A DNA stretch of 64,000 nt from Luscinia megarhynchos (lineage: Eukaryota > Chordata > Aves > Passeriformes > Turdidae). Both the position numbers and the translations under genes were made by a program. Each line of letters starts with the position of its first letter. The stretch's first letter is position 1. The stretch lies in the NCBI GenBank assembly GCA_034336665.1, contig JAPFBE010000003.1, positions 15,602,360-15,666,359 of the forward strand. Direction: 5' to 3'. Under the pieces are notes generated by a model. That model had not been told where the DNA came from. It ran no database searches and saw only the letters and a list, made by a program, of their open reading frames with translations. This document shows, in pieces, positions 14,160 through 25,237 of this stretch.

Positions 14160-15067
14160 AATGCCTTGGGGGGTGGTGGAGAGGTTTTAGTGCAAAGGGG
14201 GCTGTGGATGCCTATGGGAAGGGCAGCCAGAGCTGCCCCGTGCCAGACCCCAACAGCTCCAGACAGCTCCAACCAACACACATCAGGGCAAGGCTGAGCC
14301 CCATGGCCAGTGTGGTGGCACTTCTGGGGAAAAGCATGTAAGAAGGGACAAAATGCCACACAGCAGGGCGAGGAATGAGGAAAACCAGCGAGACAAACAG
14401 CCCTGCAGACAGCAAAGGACTACAGAAAAGCAGGAGAGGAGGCACTCCAGGTGCTGAAGATTGCCCTGCAGCCCCTGGTGAAGATGATGGCGAGGCAGCG
14501 TGCCCCTGCAGCCCATGGAGAATGTCATGGTGGAGCAAATATCCACACTGCTGCCTGTGGAGGCAGGAATACCCATGGCCGTCTATGGGAAACCCACGCT
14601 GGAGCAGGTTCTGATGGGAACTGCATCCCTTGGTAGACCCGTGTTGGAGCAGGTTTATCCTGAAGGACTATAGCCCAGGGAGAGGACCCACACTGGAGAA
14701 AAGAGGAAAAAGTGTGAGGAGGATGCAATAGCAAAGAACTGTCCTGAACTGCCCATGAGCCCCATGCACCACTTGGAGGAAAATGGAGAGGAATCAGGAA
14801 TGAAGAAGTGAATTTGAGCCTGGGAAAAACAGGGGGTGGGAGGAAGATATTTCAATTTTTTCCTTTGTTTCTCACCATCCAACCCAATGTTCCTTGGCAA
14901 TAAACTGAATTTTCCCAACTCAAGTTGAGTCTGTTTTGCCTGTGATGGTAATTGGTAACTGATGTCTTTATCTTTTCCATGGTATTTTCTCCTCCTGTCC
15001 TGTTGCAGAGGGGGAATGAGAGAGCAGCTGGGTGCATGCCTGGCAGCTGGTGGAGGCCAACCTACCA
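14160..15067 (+). mobile_element. Avian LTR-like interspersed repeat (probable solo LTR), plus orientation
   Basis: This GC-richer block matches a repeat I remember from many bird genomes. It has purine-rich text with CCTGCAGCCC(A/C)TGG repeats. Three copies of CCC-GTG/ACG-TGGAGCAGG-type units start at about 14,593, 14,638 and 14,687. Then come TTTCTCACCATCCAA, GGCAATAAACTGAATT (polyadenylation signal), GTTTTGCCTGTGATGG and GGGGGAATGAGAGAGCAGCT near the 3' end. The single AATAAA followed by about 160 bp suits an LTR R-U5. The 5' limit is uncertain. The open frames on both strands here are incidental. Confidence 0.62.
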
Positions 15068-18000
15068 CGTGCTCTAGGACAGTTTCTGTTCCCTTTTATA
15101 AGCAACAATAACTATTTTCCTTCACAGTATACTGCCACTTCTTAAATGTTTTTAGTGCAGCTCAGACAATCTTCTCATTCCACAGCGCTGCAAAACATGG
15201 AACTTGAGAACTATGCAGATGGGACAGAAACACACGCCAGATGCTCTCTGTGACTTCTGGTTTATCATGTCCTTAGTGATTTTAATCATTCTTACACTTC
15301 CTATGCCTGACACAATCTCTGGAACCAAGAGATCCCAGAAATTACCTCATAGATGTCATACATTTGCAATCAATTTGTTCAGCATAAAATATTTTAATAC
15401 TATGAAAGCCAAACCTTGAAGATAAGTCTTTGAAGATATCATAAAACTGAGATAATATTTTAAAGAAGAAATCACTAATTTAATATGACTAATTATTTTG
15501 AAATTAAAATATTTCTATTGTTAATATTTTAATGCACTAAATCATTGAATAAAATGAAAAACGTACATACCAGCAAACAAAGAAGTCATAACTAAGGAAA
15601 AATTTAGAAGATAAAAAAATAGATGTGAAGTACCCAAGACTGCTTTGCCCAAGGACTGCAAATATAATTTTCCTGAAGTCATCAGAAGGTATAAGGTTAG
15701 CTCTTATACTACTTGTGGAAAACTGCTAAGACCAGACCTCAAGAAATGTCATATGTGGTCCCCAAAGATCATAAATTAATCTCATTGTGCAATGAATTTA
15801 AAAATAATTTGGGAATGTAAGGCCAAACACAACTACTGAAAAAAAAATAGATTCTACTGTATGAATACTGACATCCATATTCTTGCATATTTTTTCATTA
15901 TACTATCATTTTATTCCACAGCATTCTTGGAGAACTGAGGACCATTGTTAGATCCATCCTGGTCTGCTTCAAGCAACTTTCCTTATGCCAAGTTCAGCAA
16001 AACTGCACCTTGCTGAAGCAAGTTTCAGCTGTCAACTGACACGATGATCCCAGCTGGTCATTGACTTTGTTTGGCAATATTATTTTCAGACATGTAACAT
16101 AGTTGTCTTCTGTCCCTTTTATTTGTTTTTTTGCTTTTGTGGCCATGGCCATGATAATCTTCTGACCCAAGAACCCAGTATAATCAGCTGCATCTCCAAT
16201 CCATTTCCATTTGAATAGACCTTTCTGAAAAAAGAACACTAAATAAAACTCCTTGTAAAACCTTAATGATTCTTTGGCAAAGAGATTAATGAAAATTGGA
16301 ATTAAGAAGTCTCTGCGCAATACTTTGCCAGAGGTAAAAGTGACCACCATAGGGCCTTTACTGAAAGGCAGGACAAACTTCTGTCAACACTAGTAATGGG
16401 CATTTTGTGTCTTTGCAAAAACTAACCTATAATCAGTACAGTGGCCAAAGGATGAGATAATTAAGACAAAATAATTTATCACACAGAAAAGATCCTAAAA
16501 ATAAAGCCATGCTCTTTCCAAAACACAGGACTAGGTCCAAGTCAGCATCCAAAAGACAAATACAAAGAATGTATTTCATCTATGTTCAGAAGATTTCCAA
16601 AAGACCTATTAATTACTCAAATAATACCTAAGTCCTCAAAACAAACGTGTTTCTTCAGACCTTTTGAACAGGAATGAACTATTCTTGAAATACAGATGCT
16701 ATTACTTCGGATCTGTTTACACTGAATAATGTAAGCTTTCAGGACCTTGATAAATTTTAATTTAATATTGGAGGTAATATATTTTGGAAAATTATGTAAC
16801 ATCCAAAGTTGGGGCAGAGCCAGCCTAAGTCTGAAAGTGATAAAAGATAATTCACAAGAATAAAAAACACCCAGGAAACAATTTCCCCGGCCATAATAAA
16901 ACTCCCAGACAAGTTTAGGGGCTACAGAAAGGTAACCCTGGCAAAACAAGGTTACCCAATGACATAAAATGTAATACTTCTATTATAAAATATGTTTTTT
17001 TCAATTGAGTAATTCCAGTCGGAAAATCTATTTTTTGAAAAATAAAAACAAGTTCTGTGAAAGACTAACAACTTATAAAAATGCATTCTAAACTATTTGA
17101 TTACACAGGCATAGAAGACTGTAAAAGAAAGAATGTAAAAGAAGCATTAATTTTCTGGCACTTAAGGCTTTATGTTCTTCCTTTTTATGTGAATTATAGT
17201 TTGTTTAATATTTAATATTGATCTTTATATTACCTAGATAGAAGTGGACTTTCTGCACAGAGCATTCAGAATGTCAGTCAAATCACAACTAATGGCAGTG
17301 CTGAAGTTTATTAAAACTCCTGTGGTGCACTTAGATGTTAGCATCACTGTTAACATTTTAAAAGATTAAATAAAAAGTTTTTTATTATCAAATAACAGAT
17401 ATATATATAGAAAAAGGTTGAATATTATCTCTCTTCTATAGATGAACTATCTAATTGCTGCCTACCATTTTATTGTCCCTTTCCATCAGACATACCACGA
17501 GTGTTTTCAATGCATCCCAGATGAAGATAAGCCATATGATGGCTTTTACCATGCAGAGTATCTGCCTCCAGCCACCTGCAAGGCTTGTTAAAACAGAGAC
17601 AGTCTGTAGTAGGTTTTCTAGCTGCACATAGCCTGTTCCAGAAGCTGCCACTTAATAGTACTTGAAATTCCAGTCTTCAACTCAGAAATAATTTATTGCA
17701 AAGTCTACATACACTGAAGGGCTTGGAAAATTAGGTGTTTCTTTTGTCTTCATCCTTTGCAGAATACCAGTATTAATAGTCAGGTTTGTGACTTCCACGT
17801 GTATATACTCCTGCAGCCCTGGTAGAGCGAGGGAGGAAGGTCTCCTCTGAAAAAGTTTTTCAAATTATTTTTCCTCCCAAGTGTTTAAGTATGATTAAAA
17901 AGAAACTTTGTTAAGTGGATTTATGCTGGTGTAAAATCAAAGGCAGGATGGATTAGCTGACCTTTCCTCTCTTCCAAACTAGCAAAAGATTGAAAAATGC

Positions 18001-19094
18001 ACAAGGTTGAGAAGGAAATTGAAACTTCAGCAGAAAGGTCTTTGAGAAGTACTGAAACAGTTTCCAAAGGTCTCCCCACACTCTCCTTCCCAACACTCCC
18101 TGATTCAGTCACTCACAGTAAAGTGGGAAAAAGTCAACACCGCAAAACAAGGGAGCAAATTATAGAGTTAAACTGGAGAAGGAAATCTCCTCTCCTTTGA
18201 TACACCAAAAGCAGATTGCCTTCCTCAAAACATGATGGCATCTTACATTTTACTATGCCTTTACACCATCCATGTTTTATTTTGCAGCTGAGGTATACAT
18301 ACTTTATTTAGAAGATATAGCAAAGCCAAGAACAGAGTTAAGACAGGACAACTATGAACACAAATTTTCCTCTCAGGAAAAGAAGAAAAAAAGTGTTGTC
18401 AGGGGTGAAAAGTCTTGGCATGAAAGCTAAAATCCTTTCCCTAGTACGTGAAAGATACACACTGCAGACCATAGACTGGAAAAGTATTCCATGATAAAAA
18501 AAAAAGATCCTTTCTGTTGCTTTACCAGTTACACAGATGTAGGAATCAACAGGGGTATAATAACCTCCTTGGCTTTATTTTAACAGTTTATGCTATGATG
18601 AAAGTCTTAGTGCACAAGAGCATTTAATGTGGAACCATTAGAGTCAGTGTCCATTTTCAGAGGTTAACAGAGCTTTTTTTTTGTAAAATAAGTTTTAAAA
18701 AAAGAAAAGCAAAAATATGAAATGTTCCCAGAACGAGAATTTGTCTGCCAAGATCCACACTGACTTACTCGTTATGGACAAGTTACAACTCCTTTAAAAT
18801 GTTTATTTAATGGAAATATAAATGTCAATATAATTTAAAGAGAGTTAGTGCCACAAATAGAGAATTGAAAGGTTTAATTGTCCTTTCCAGGTGTTCTCTT
18901 CAGAATTGCTTTTCTTGGCAACGCTTTTTGTAGTTTCCCATAACGTTGATTAACACCTTGGTCTGGGCTTTTGGGTATGAGAACCTTTCATCACCCTCAA
19001 GTTTTTTACAATTTGAGGATCATTATCCTTTGCTTGGCCAAAACATATTTTATTCTGAGGGAAAGCAGAGTGTTAGCAGAAGTTCTTCTCAGAG
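15068..19094. other. Apparently intergenic AT-rich DNA
   Basis: The longest frames (15,994-16,350 and 16,617-16,949, minus strand; 118 and 110 residues) show no recognisable domain and no convincing splice context. Nothing else stands out. Confidence 0.55.
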
Positions 19095-19340
19095 TGTGAT
19101 AGACCAGCTGAGGCTGGAGGGGACCTCTGGACATATCCAGTCCAAACTTGCTCAGAGCAGGGGCTGCTGCAGCAGTTGCCCAGGGCCATATCTGGACTTC
19201 TGAACATATTCAAGGATAGAGACTTCACAAGCTCTCTGGGCAACCTGCTTCAGTGTTCAATAACTCTCACTGTAAATTATCTTTTTCTAATGTTTAAATG
19301 GCATTTCTTGCATTTTGGTTTGTGCTCTGTTCACCTTTTA
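19095..19340 (-). mobile_element. CR1 LINE 3' fragment, minus orientation
   Basis: Shows reverse-complement CR1 tail signatures in order: GGGGACCTCTGGACATATCC, CTTGCTCAGAGCAGGGGCTG, AAGGATAGAGACTTCACAA and CTCTCTGGGCAACCTGCTTC, then the AATGTTTAAATGG block. The terminal AATCACAGAAT-type end is lost. Truncated and without coding capacity. A 70-85 residue open frame over it is accidental. Confidence 0.85.
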
Positions 19341-21125
19341 GTCCAGCATGTAATAATGAAGGCTCTCAATTCCACAGAATGGAGTGTTGCACGAGAACAT
19401 TTGCAGAGGGAGAAGTATTGAAGGCCTGGTCACCCAACAGAACAGAACGCTCATCCTGCTGCTACATATAATCATTCATGTGTCATGCAAGGTACAAGAA
19501 ATTTTGTTAAAGAAAACAGTATCAAAGATTTCCCTTTCTTTTTTTCTGTCAATACCTAACAAATTGCCTCCACCTTTATCCCATTTTGGAATGTAAATGC
19601 AATAGGGACACTTAGCTGGAATACAGTCTGCAAGGACATGGCTGAGTGTTTGCAAGCAGGGCAGCCTGCAACATGGAACTCAGCAGTGCCAAATAACATG
19701 GTGACCATAAATACCACTTGTCATCACTAATGATACAAGTAGTGAAATGCATATTTCATTGATGAGTTGAGGCTTAGACGTTAATCACAGAGACACAGTT
19801 GTTTTTATTATTACTATATTAAAACTCTTCCTGGACCTTCAGTAAGGAAGATACTACATATTTCTCTTTTATGAAGAAACTACTACAGTCAAGAGCAAAT
19901 CTTACCCTGGGTTTTGTACTTAGTATTTGACAACATATGTAAAATCACAGCTGGATAGACTAAACCTCCCTATTTAATGATTACATATCTAAAAGATTTC
20001 TTTTATATATTGGCTCAGTTAACATTCAGCAAACACTGCACTTATGGTACCCACACCTATATGCTGCTTTTTTGACAAAAGAATATAATAAGTAAAAATA
20101 GTTATTCTATTAGAACGTTAGGTAGGTGTATCTACTCCAAGGACTCTTTTGTAAGATATAGATTTATTGGTCAGGCACAAATTTTTATGAGAGGCAGCTG
20201 TTTTTCACAAATCAAGCTCTCAACTTTGTGCCTAATATGTGCAGTTTTAAGATTAGGCTTCAGATCCCCCTCCCTTGATACATTTAAATCCTTTCAGCAT
20301 CACAACTATATCCATATCACTTCCTTATCCTAAAATTGCTCACTCGATGTTCATGTCTTTGAAATGCTGAAAGCAGAAAATAGACTGAAGGACTCATAGA
20401 TAATTTCATTTAATCTCCAATGCTACCGTCAGTTAAAACAAAAACTCTAACCTTAAACCCTATTGTTTTACCTAAAGGTTTGTAATTTACATGACTGATA
20501 ACTAGTAGATGATATTATAGAAGAGGTGTGATTTTCAGGAAGGATTATATTTAGATATGAAATAGAGAAGTGTAACCATTTTAACTGCTTTTTGTATCTA
20601 CAATCAGTTTCTGGAGTTCACAGAAATGTGTCACATGGTACAGAAGACAGAACCCTACAAAATCAAGAGCCATGGAAATTATCTCTTTTGCTTTGTTTTG
20701 ACATCAATTAGATTCGACATAAAAGATATTATATTAATGTGATTCATTGAAATAGTCAGTCCTCTAAATTTATGCTCCCTGGATTTGACCATATATACAT
20801 CACAGGGCAAAGCAACCTCCCAATCCTGCCCACTAAGAAATAGCGAAGTCCTGTCAAGTATCTTTGTGAAACAACAGCTTCAAACCCTCACAGCTTAAAT
20901 GAAAAGGTAAACAGACCTTCCTTCTTCCCCCACCTCCCTCTCCTCTTTCTCTCATCAGTTATATAAGTTTTTTTCCTAACAAGACATGAATTATATAATT
21001 AGAACAAATTCCATTTGTATACGCAAATTATAAACGTGAAATTCATACCGCAACATGTCATGGTAATGTCTTATCTCCCTAAGAAATGTATATACATACA
21101 CCAACAGAAACAGAGAAAGAGTTAA
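19341..21125. other. Apparently intergenic AT-rich DNA
   Basis: No gene or named repeat recognised between the CR1 fragment and the compound microsatellite. Confidence 0.6.
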
Positions 21126-21167
21126 AGTATTAGTATTAGTATTAGTAACAACAACAACAACAACAAC

Positions 21168-21210
<43 letters not shown>
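21126..21210 (+). repeat. Compound trinucleotide/hexanucleotide microsatellite
   Basis: Three adjoining tracts: TATTAG repeats (about three), then (ACA)n of about eight units, then (ATA)n of about thirteen units ending at AATAAAATCCC. The minus-strand frame with poly-Ile/poly-Val runs over it is spurious. Confidence 0.95.
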
Positions 21211-23329
21211 TCCCAAACCATTTAGAAAGAATAATATGAAATTCTGGTTAGGATGAAGTTAATGGGAATTTAGTCACTGACTTGGTTGGAGTTGTTCTTG
21301 GGGTTTTTACATTCACTCTGGTTGAATACAGGTGAAAATAAACCGCTTCATTTGTTTAGCCCTTGAAATCCAGTATTTTCCCACTAGGAGAATGAATGGG
21401 CAAACTGGATATCAACACCAGTTTATGGTATCTCTGCTCCCATTTTCTCGACAGTCTCCCAGATTCAGAAAAAAAATAATTTTGGTTTTATGATCATTTT
21501 GTTTGGGGAGGGAAGATTAGACTTCTTCTCCTCAAGGAAGTATCATTTTCTTAAAATTTCATTTATCACCTGCTGTTCCTCCTAAGCCAGTGTTCAGTAT
21601 TGCACAAGCACAATAAAGGAGGCATTGAGCAATCTGAATTAACGTAACCTTTTTTTTTGGCATTTTATCAAAAACATGACAAAACTAGTGGGATTGAAAA
21701 GTTATTTGTTATTCAATTATCCATGCTTCTTCCTCAGACCTGCTCAAGTCTGTGTTTTCTTGGTAAGTGCATGGGAGTTTGTCTTTTGCTTCCATTCAAC
21801 ACTGCTCAGATCCACTGTAGTCCTAGACCTCTATAGAAGGCATAGATGGCAGCTAAGCAGAGAAATACAAATACATTGGGAATTAAGTTCTTTACTTAGT
21901 TTTTAGGTCATTACAAATCAATTTGGTTTAGTTTCTCTGTGTGTTACTGGACACCACTCAGCTGTATGCAATACACCATTTAAATAAACAAAAGTATAAA
22001 TTGAATGTTTTCCTTTTGTAAATTGCGCCGTAATTTCTCCTAGTAAATTAACTAGGTCTGAGTGGAAAGTGAGTAAGTATTTTGAGGTAAATCCCCTTCC
22101 TGCAATTACATTTCAGTGCTTGAAAATTCAGCAACTGGCTGATTTTTACCCAAAACATATCATTTGTTAGAGGTGTTGGATAGACAGAGACAAACTTCCA
22201 TTTACCTGTACACCAGTAACTATTCACACAACAAGCAACAAAGAAAACTTCCTAACCCTGCACTACTGATGGGTAAGGTGTCCAACAGTAAGCTGGGCTT
22301 TATTTTCCAGCCTTGCTGAATCTTTTAGCCTTCTTGAGGAGACATCACTAAGCCACATTGGTAAAGAGCACCGGCGTAGAATCACTAGGCAAGTCTTTTC
22401 ATAAATAAATGATATTCTTATGCATCACACCCTTAGCACTTAACTTTAAGGAGATTTTTCTTTTCTTCCATATTGACCTCAGACATCCAGATGAGAAGTG
22501 GTTATAATTCTCACAGGTGGTTTAAGATACGAAGAGAACAGTTTGAGGTCCTTAAACCTTAGAGGAAGTGAAAGATATTCCACTAAGCAAGACAGAGAAA
22601 GACAAATGCCTACTGTTTTTTTCTTATGTGAGGAATTGCAAAAGCACTGCCCTTGTGTTCAACTAGATGCCAGCTCCAAAGTATCCAATACACCACTGAT
22701 CTAAGCAAAATTAAACAAACCTCTTCATCTACTTGCATTTCTTCTTTGCAAGTATTTCTCTACAAAACTATGCTCATCGTGTGGATTCATCACACCTTGC
22801 ATCCTCAGGAAGACCTGCTGTCTGTGGAGTTCCTTATCTTTTCAGTGACACTGAGAAGAGCTGCCACCTAAAGCTCCAGCCTTTCCCTCTGGATGTGTTT
22901 CCCCAGCTATGGCCTGGAGATGGGCTTTTTTTTCTTTTCAGCAGTGCCTAGGTACCTAGGTACCTCCAGCCTACATGCAAGGAGCAGTTCCTAAACATTT
23001 GGCATAAAATGAGTCATTGAAAATCCTGCCTTTTCAGAATATGCTTCATCCCAAGAAATTGAAAAATGGAAGAGAAGTGCCACAGCTTCAGCTTTCTGCC
23101 GCCGTGATAGTGAAGCTCATTTACACCACTAATAATCTGATCGGACTGAAGGTATGAATCTCATTGAAATACAATGAAGGCTGCTAAATGTGCAAAATCT
23201 ATATAACATTAGGACTTAAAGTAGTTAAGTCTGTTTTACAGGTGAAATAAACTTTATAAGAGAGAAAGCTGGCTTAACCCTGAACGCGTTGCCCACCAAG
23301 AAATGTGAAACAGCTCATTCTCAGTGGTA
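21211..23329. other. DNA immediately upstream of the CpG island
   Basis: Two kilobases of AT-rich sequence. A CTAGGTACCTAGGTACCT duplication occurs near 22,950-22,966. A short open frame of about 38 codons from 23,041 ends one codon after a GTATGA donor-like site, too little to call an exon. Confidence 0.55.
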
Positions 23330-23599
23330 GCTCAGTCCCCCGAGCTGGCTGTGCGCAGCCACCAAGTGTCCCCAAACCTTGTCCCAGCGCAGCCCGCTCC
23401 GGGCCGGCCTCCCGCCCCAGGCGCTGCCGGAGCGCCGGGACCGCGCCCGCACCCGCGGGGCCGCGGGCGGGAGGGGCCGGGGCCCGAGCCCGCCTTGCCG
23501 AGGGGCGGTCGGGGCCGCTCCCGGGCGGCTCCGCCGGCCGCCGCCGCGCCGGCTTCCCTCGGCTTTCTGCAGCACCTCCCTCGCCTGCCTCCGCCCCCG

Positions 23600-23719
23600 T
23601 CCAGTGGCCGTCCCAGCTGCCGGGGCCGCCGGCGCGCCTGCTGTGCCCAGTGCTGAGCGAGCGGCGCGGCGGGGCGGGACAGACGGGACGGGACGGGACG
23701 GGCGGCCGCCCGGCGCCAG
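23600..23719 (+). other. ADGRG2: Candidate untranslated exon 1 of ADGRG2 (3' end only)
   Basis: The 3' boundary is a near-perfect donor, CGCCAG|GTGAGCGG, directly after the GC-box and GGGACGG-rich stretch. The 5' end is arbitrary because no initiator can be recognised. Joined to the coding exon at 35,031 it gives CAGA-ATG-G, a good start context. A later donor after 24,509 is an alternative and would include the 64-bp repeat array in the transcript. Confidence 0.45.
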
Positions 23720-24012
23720 GTGAGCGGCTGCGGGCTCGCGGGAGCAGAGGCGGCCGGAGCAGGGAGCTCCCGAGGGCGGGAGGGACCGGCAGCGCGGCTG
23801 CTGCGGGAACGGGAGTCGCCCTGAGCCGGGTGGAGGCGAGCGACTGTGCGGGGCCGGGCGGCAGAGGTGCGCGGCTCCCTCGGGATGGGCTTTCCCGCCG
23901 ACTCTTGTGGAGAGACGAGTGAGGTTAGGGCGGGGAGGTCCCGCGGGGGCGGCGGAGGAGCCCAGCTCGGGGAGCTCCGACCTCCGCGGGCAAGTTCCGC
24001 GGCTCCCGCTTA

Positions 24013-24413
24013 GTCACGGGTCCTCCCCTGGAACGGCGCCGCGGGTCTCGCCCCGCCGGGCAGCGCCGCCCGGGGGCTGAGGGGAGTCCCCTGGAGCGGC
24101 ACCGCGGGTCTCGCCCGGCCGGGGCAGCGCGGTCCGGGGGCTGAGGGGAGTCCCCTGGAGCGGCACCGCGGGTCTCGCCCGGACGGGGCAGCGCGGTCCG
24201 GGGGCTGAGGGGAGTCCCCTGGAGCGGCACCGCGGGTCTCGCCGCCGGACGGGGCAGCGCGGCCCGGGGGCTGAGGGGAGTCCCCTGGAGCGGCACCGCG
24301 GGTCTCGCCCGGCAGGGCAGCGCGGCCCGGGGGCTGAGGGGAGTCCCCTGGAGCGGCACCGCGGGTCTCGCCCGGCAGGGCAGCGCGGCCCCGGGGGCTG
24401 AGGGGAGTCCCGC
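24013..24413 (+). repeat. Six-copy GC-rich minisatellite, unit about 64 bp, inside the CpG island
   Basis: The landmark CTGAGGGGAGTCCC recurs at 24,077, 24,141, 24,205, 24,271, 24,334 and 24,398, spacings of 64, 64, 66, 63 and 64 bp. Each unit also carries GCGGGTCTCGCCCGG and GGGGCAGCGCGG. Copies differ by a few bases and small indels. The array makes a spurious 193-residue frame on the minus strand with a repeated proline- and arginine-rich pattern; this is not a gene. Its place in the island, between two candidate first-exon donors, could affect promoter behaviour. Confidence 0.9.
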
Positions 24414-25160
24414 GGGCGGGGCCGGGCCCGTTGGGACTCGCGCCGGGCCGGTGCGGGCCGAGGCCGCCGTGAGGGGCTTCGTCCTGAGCGGCGCCGCGCT
24501 GCTCACCAGGTACAGCTCTCGGTGCTACTGGTGAAAAACTCTCCTTCGGCTTTCCAGCATTATTTTAAGTGCTTAATCAGTCAACGGAGAGAAACGTTTA
24601 GTAAAGTGTTTAAATTGGCGTAAAAAGTGCCTGATTTTGGTGGAGGCGTTGGTGGGGTTTGAATGTGGTTTGGACGAAGAGACAGGATAGAGTCCCGGTG
24701 GGGCAGTGCTGCTAGACCGGCTCGGGGTTAGCTCGCACATGCGTTTTCCGTGGGAACCGGTGCAGAGAATATATTCAGCTTGAAAGTTTTCCCTGCTTCT
24801 TTCGCATACATTCTGCAAGGAAACCTGTGGCCTTGAAAATGATGTCTTCAGAGTCCCTTTTGTGCACAATCATTATTTTTAGCGAAGGGTTTGTCTGGAG
24901 TTTTTTTTGTCATGTTCACTGGCTAAGTGTACTGGAAGCATCCTTTCTTGACTTATTTTTACTTTGGAAATATATAGGTTTTGTCATTCATGGATAGTAT
25001 TTGTAACAGTACTGAACTCTGCTGCTTTTGCTGTGCTATTTTCTTGCATTGATTTATATGGAAATGGGGAATAAATGTTTGTAAACTAGTTCAATGTGTG
25101 CTTATACAGCAAATTAAATGTGTTATTGTACAAGCCTGGGCTTTGGGTTTTGACTTACAT

Positions 25161-25237
25161 GAAATCACAGAATTGGTAAGATTGGGAGGAACCACAGTGG
25201 GTCACCTGGGCCAAGGTCCCTGCTCAAATCAGAGTAA
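25161..25237 (-). mobile_element. CR1 LINE 3' tail, minus orientation
   Basis: Begins AATCACAGAATTGGTAAG and continues with GGAGGAACC, GTCACCTGG and CCCTGCTCAAATCAGAG, the diagnostic CR1 end read in reverse. It lies about 650 bp downstream of the CpG island, in the presumed first intron. Confidence 0.8.

Larger units (their letters stand above)
23330..24520 (+). promoter_or_regulatory. CpG island, probable ADGRG2 promoter with untranslated first exon
   Basis: Abrupt change from AT-rich DNA to very GC- and CpG-rich sequence, with GGGGCGGG-type boxes and GGGAC/GGGACGG runs near 23,670-23,700. No TATA box stands out. Two plus-strand donors fit the consensus: CAG|GTGAGC after 23,719 and CCAG|GTACAG after 24,509. 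The first coding exon starts one base before its ATG, so a 5' untranslated exon must lie upstream, and this island about 11 kb away is the only promoter-like block. Either donor would put an A at position -3 of the start codon. The long open frames here on both strands come from GC richness. The transcription start cannot be placed from sequence alone, and a minus-strand transcript is possible. Confidence 0.75.

Noticed and set aside
15994..16350. 118-residue minus-strand open frame
   Set aside because: No domain or motif recognised, no splice partner; length is within what AT-rich DNA gives over 64 kb.
23041..23154. Possible short coding exon ending at GTATGA
   Set aside because: Only about 38 codons, no recognised family, no partner exon, and upstream of the likely promoter.
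23305..24506. Long GC-rich open frames (205, 114, 110 and 193 residues) in the CpG island
   Set aside because: GC-rich DNA lacks stop codons by chance. The residues are low-complexity Pro/Ala/Arg/Gly, and the minus-strand frame simply follows the 64-bp repeat.
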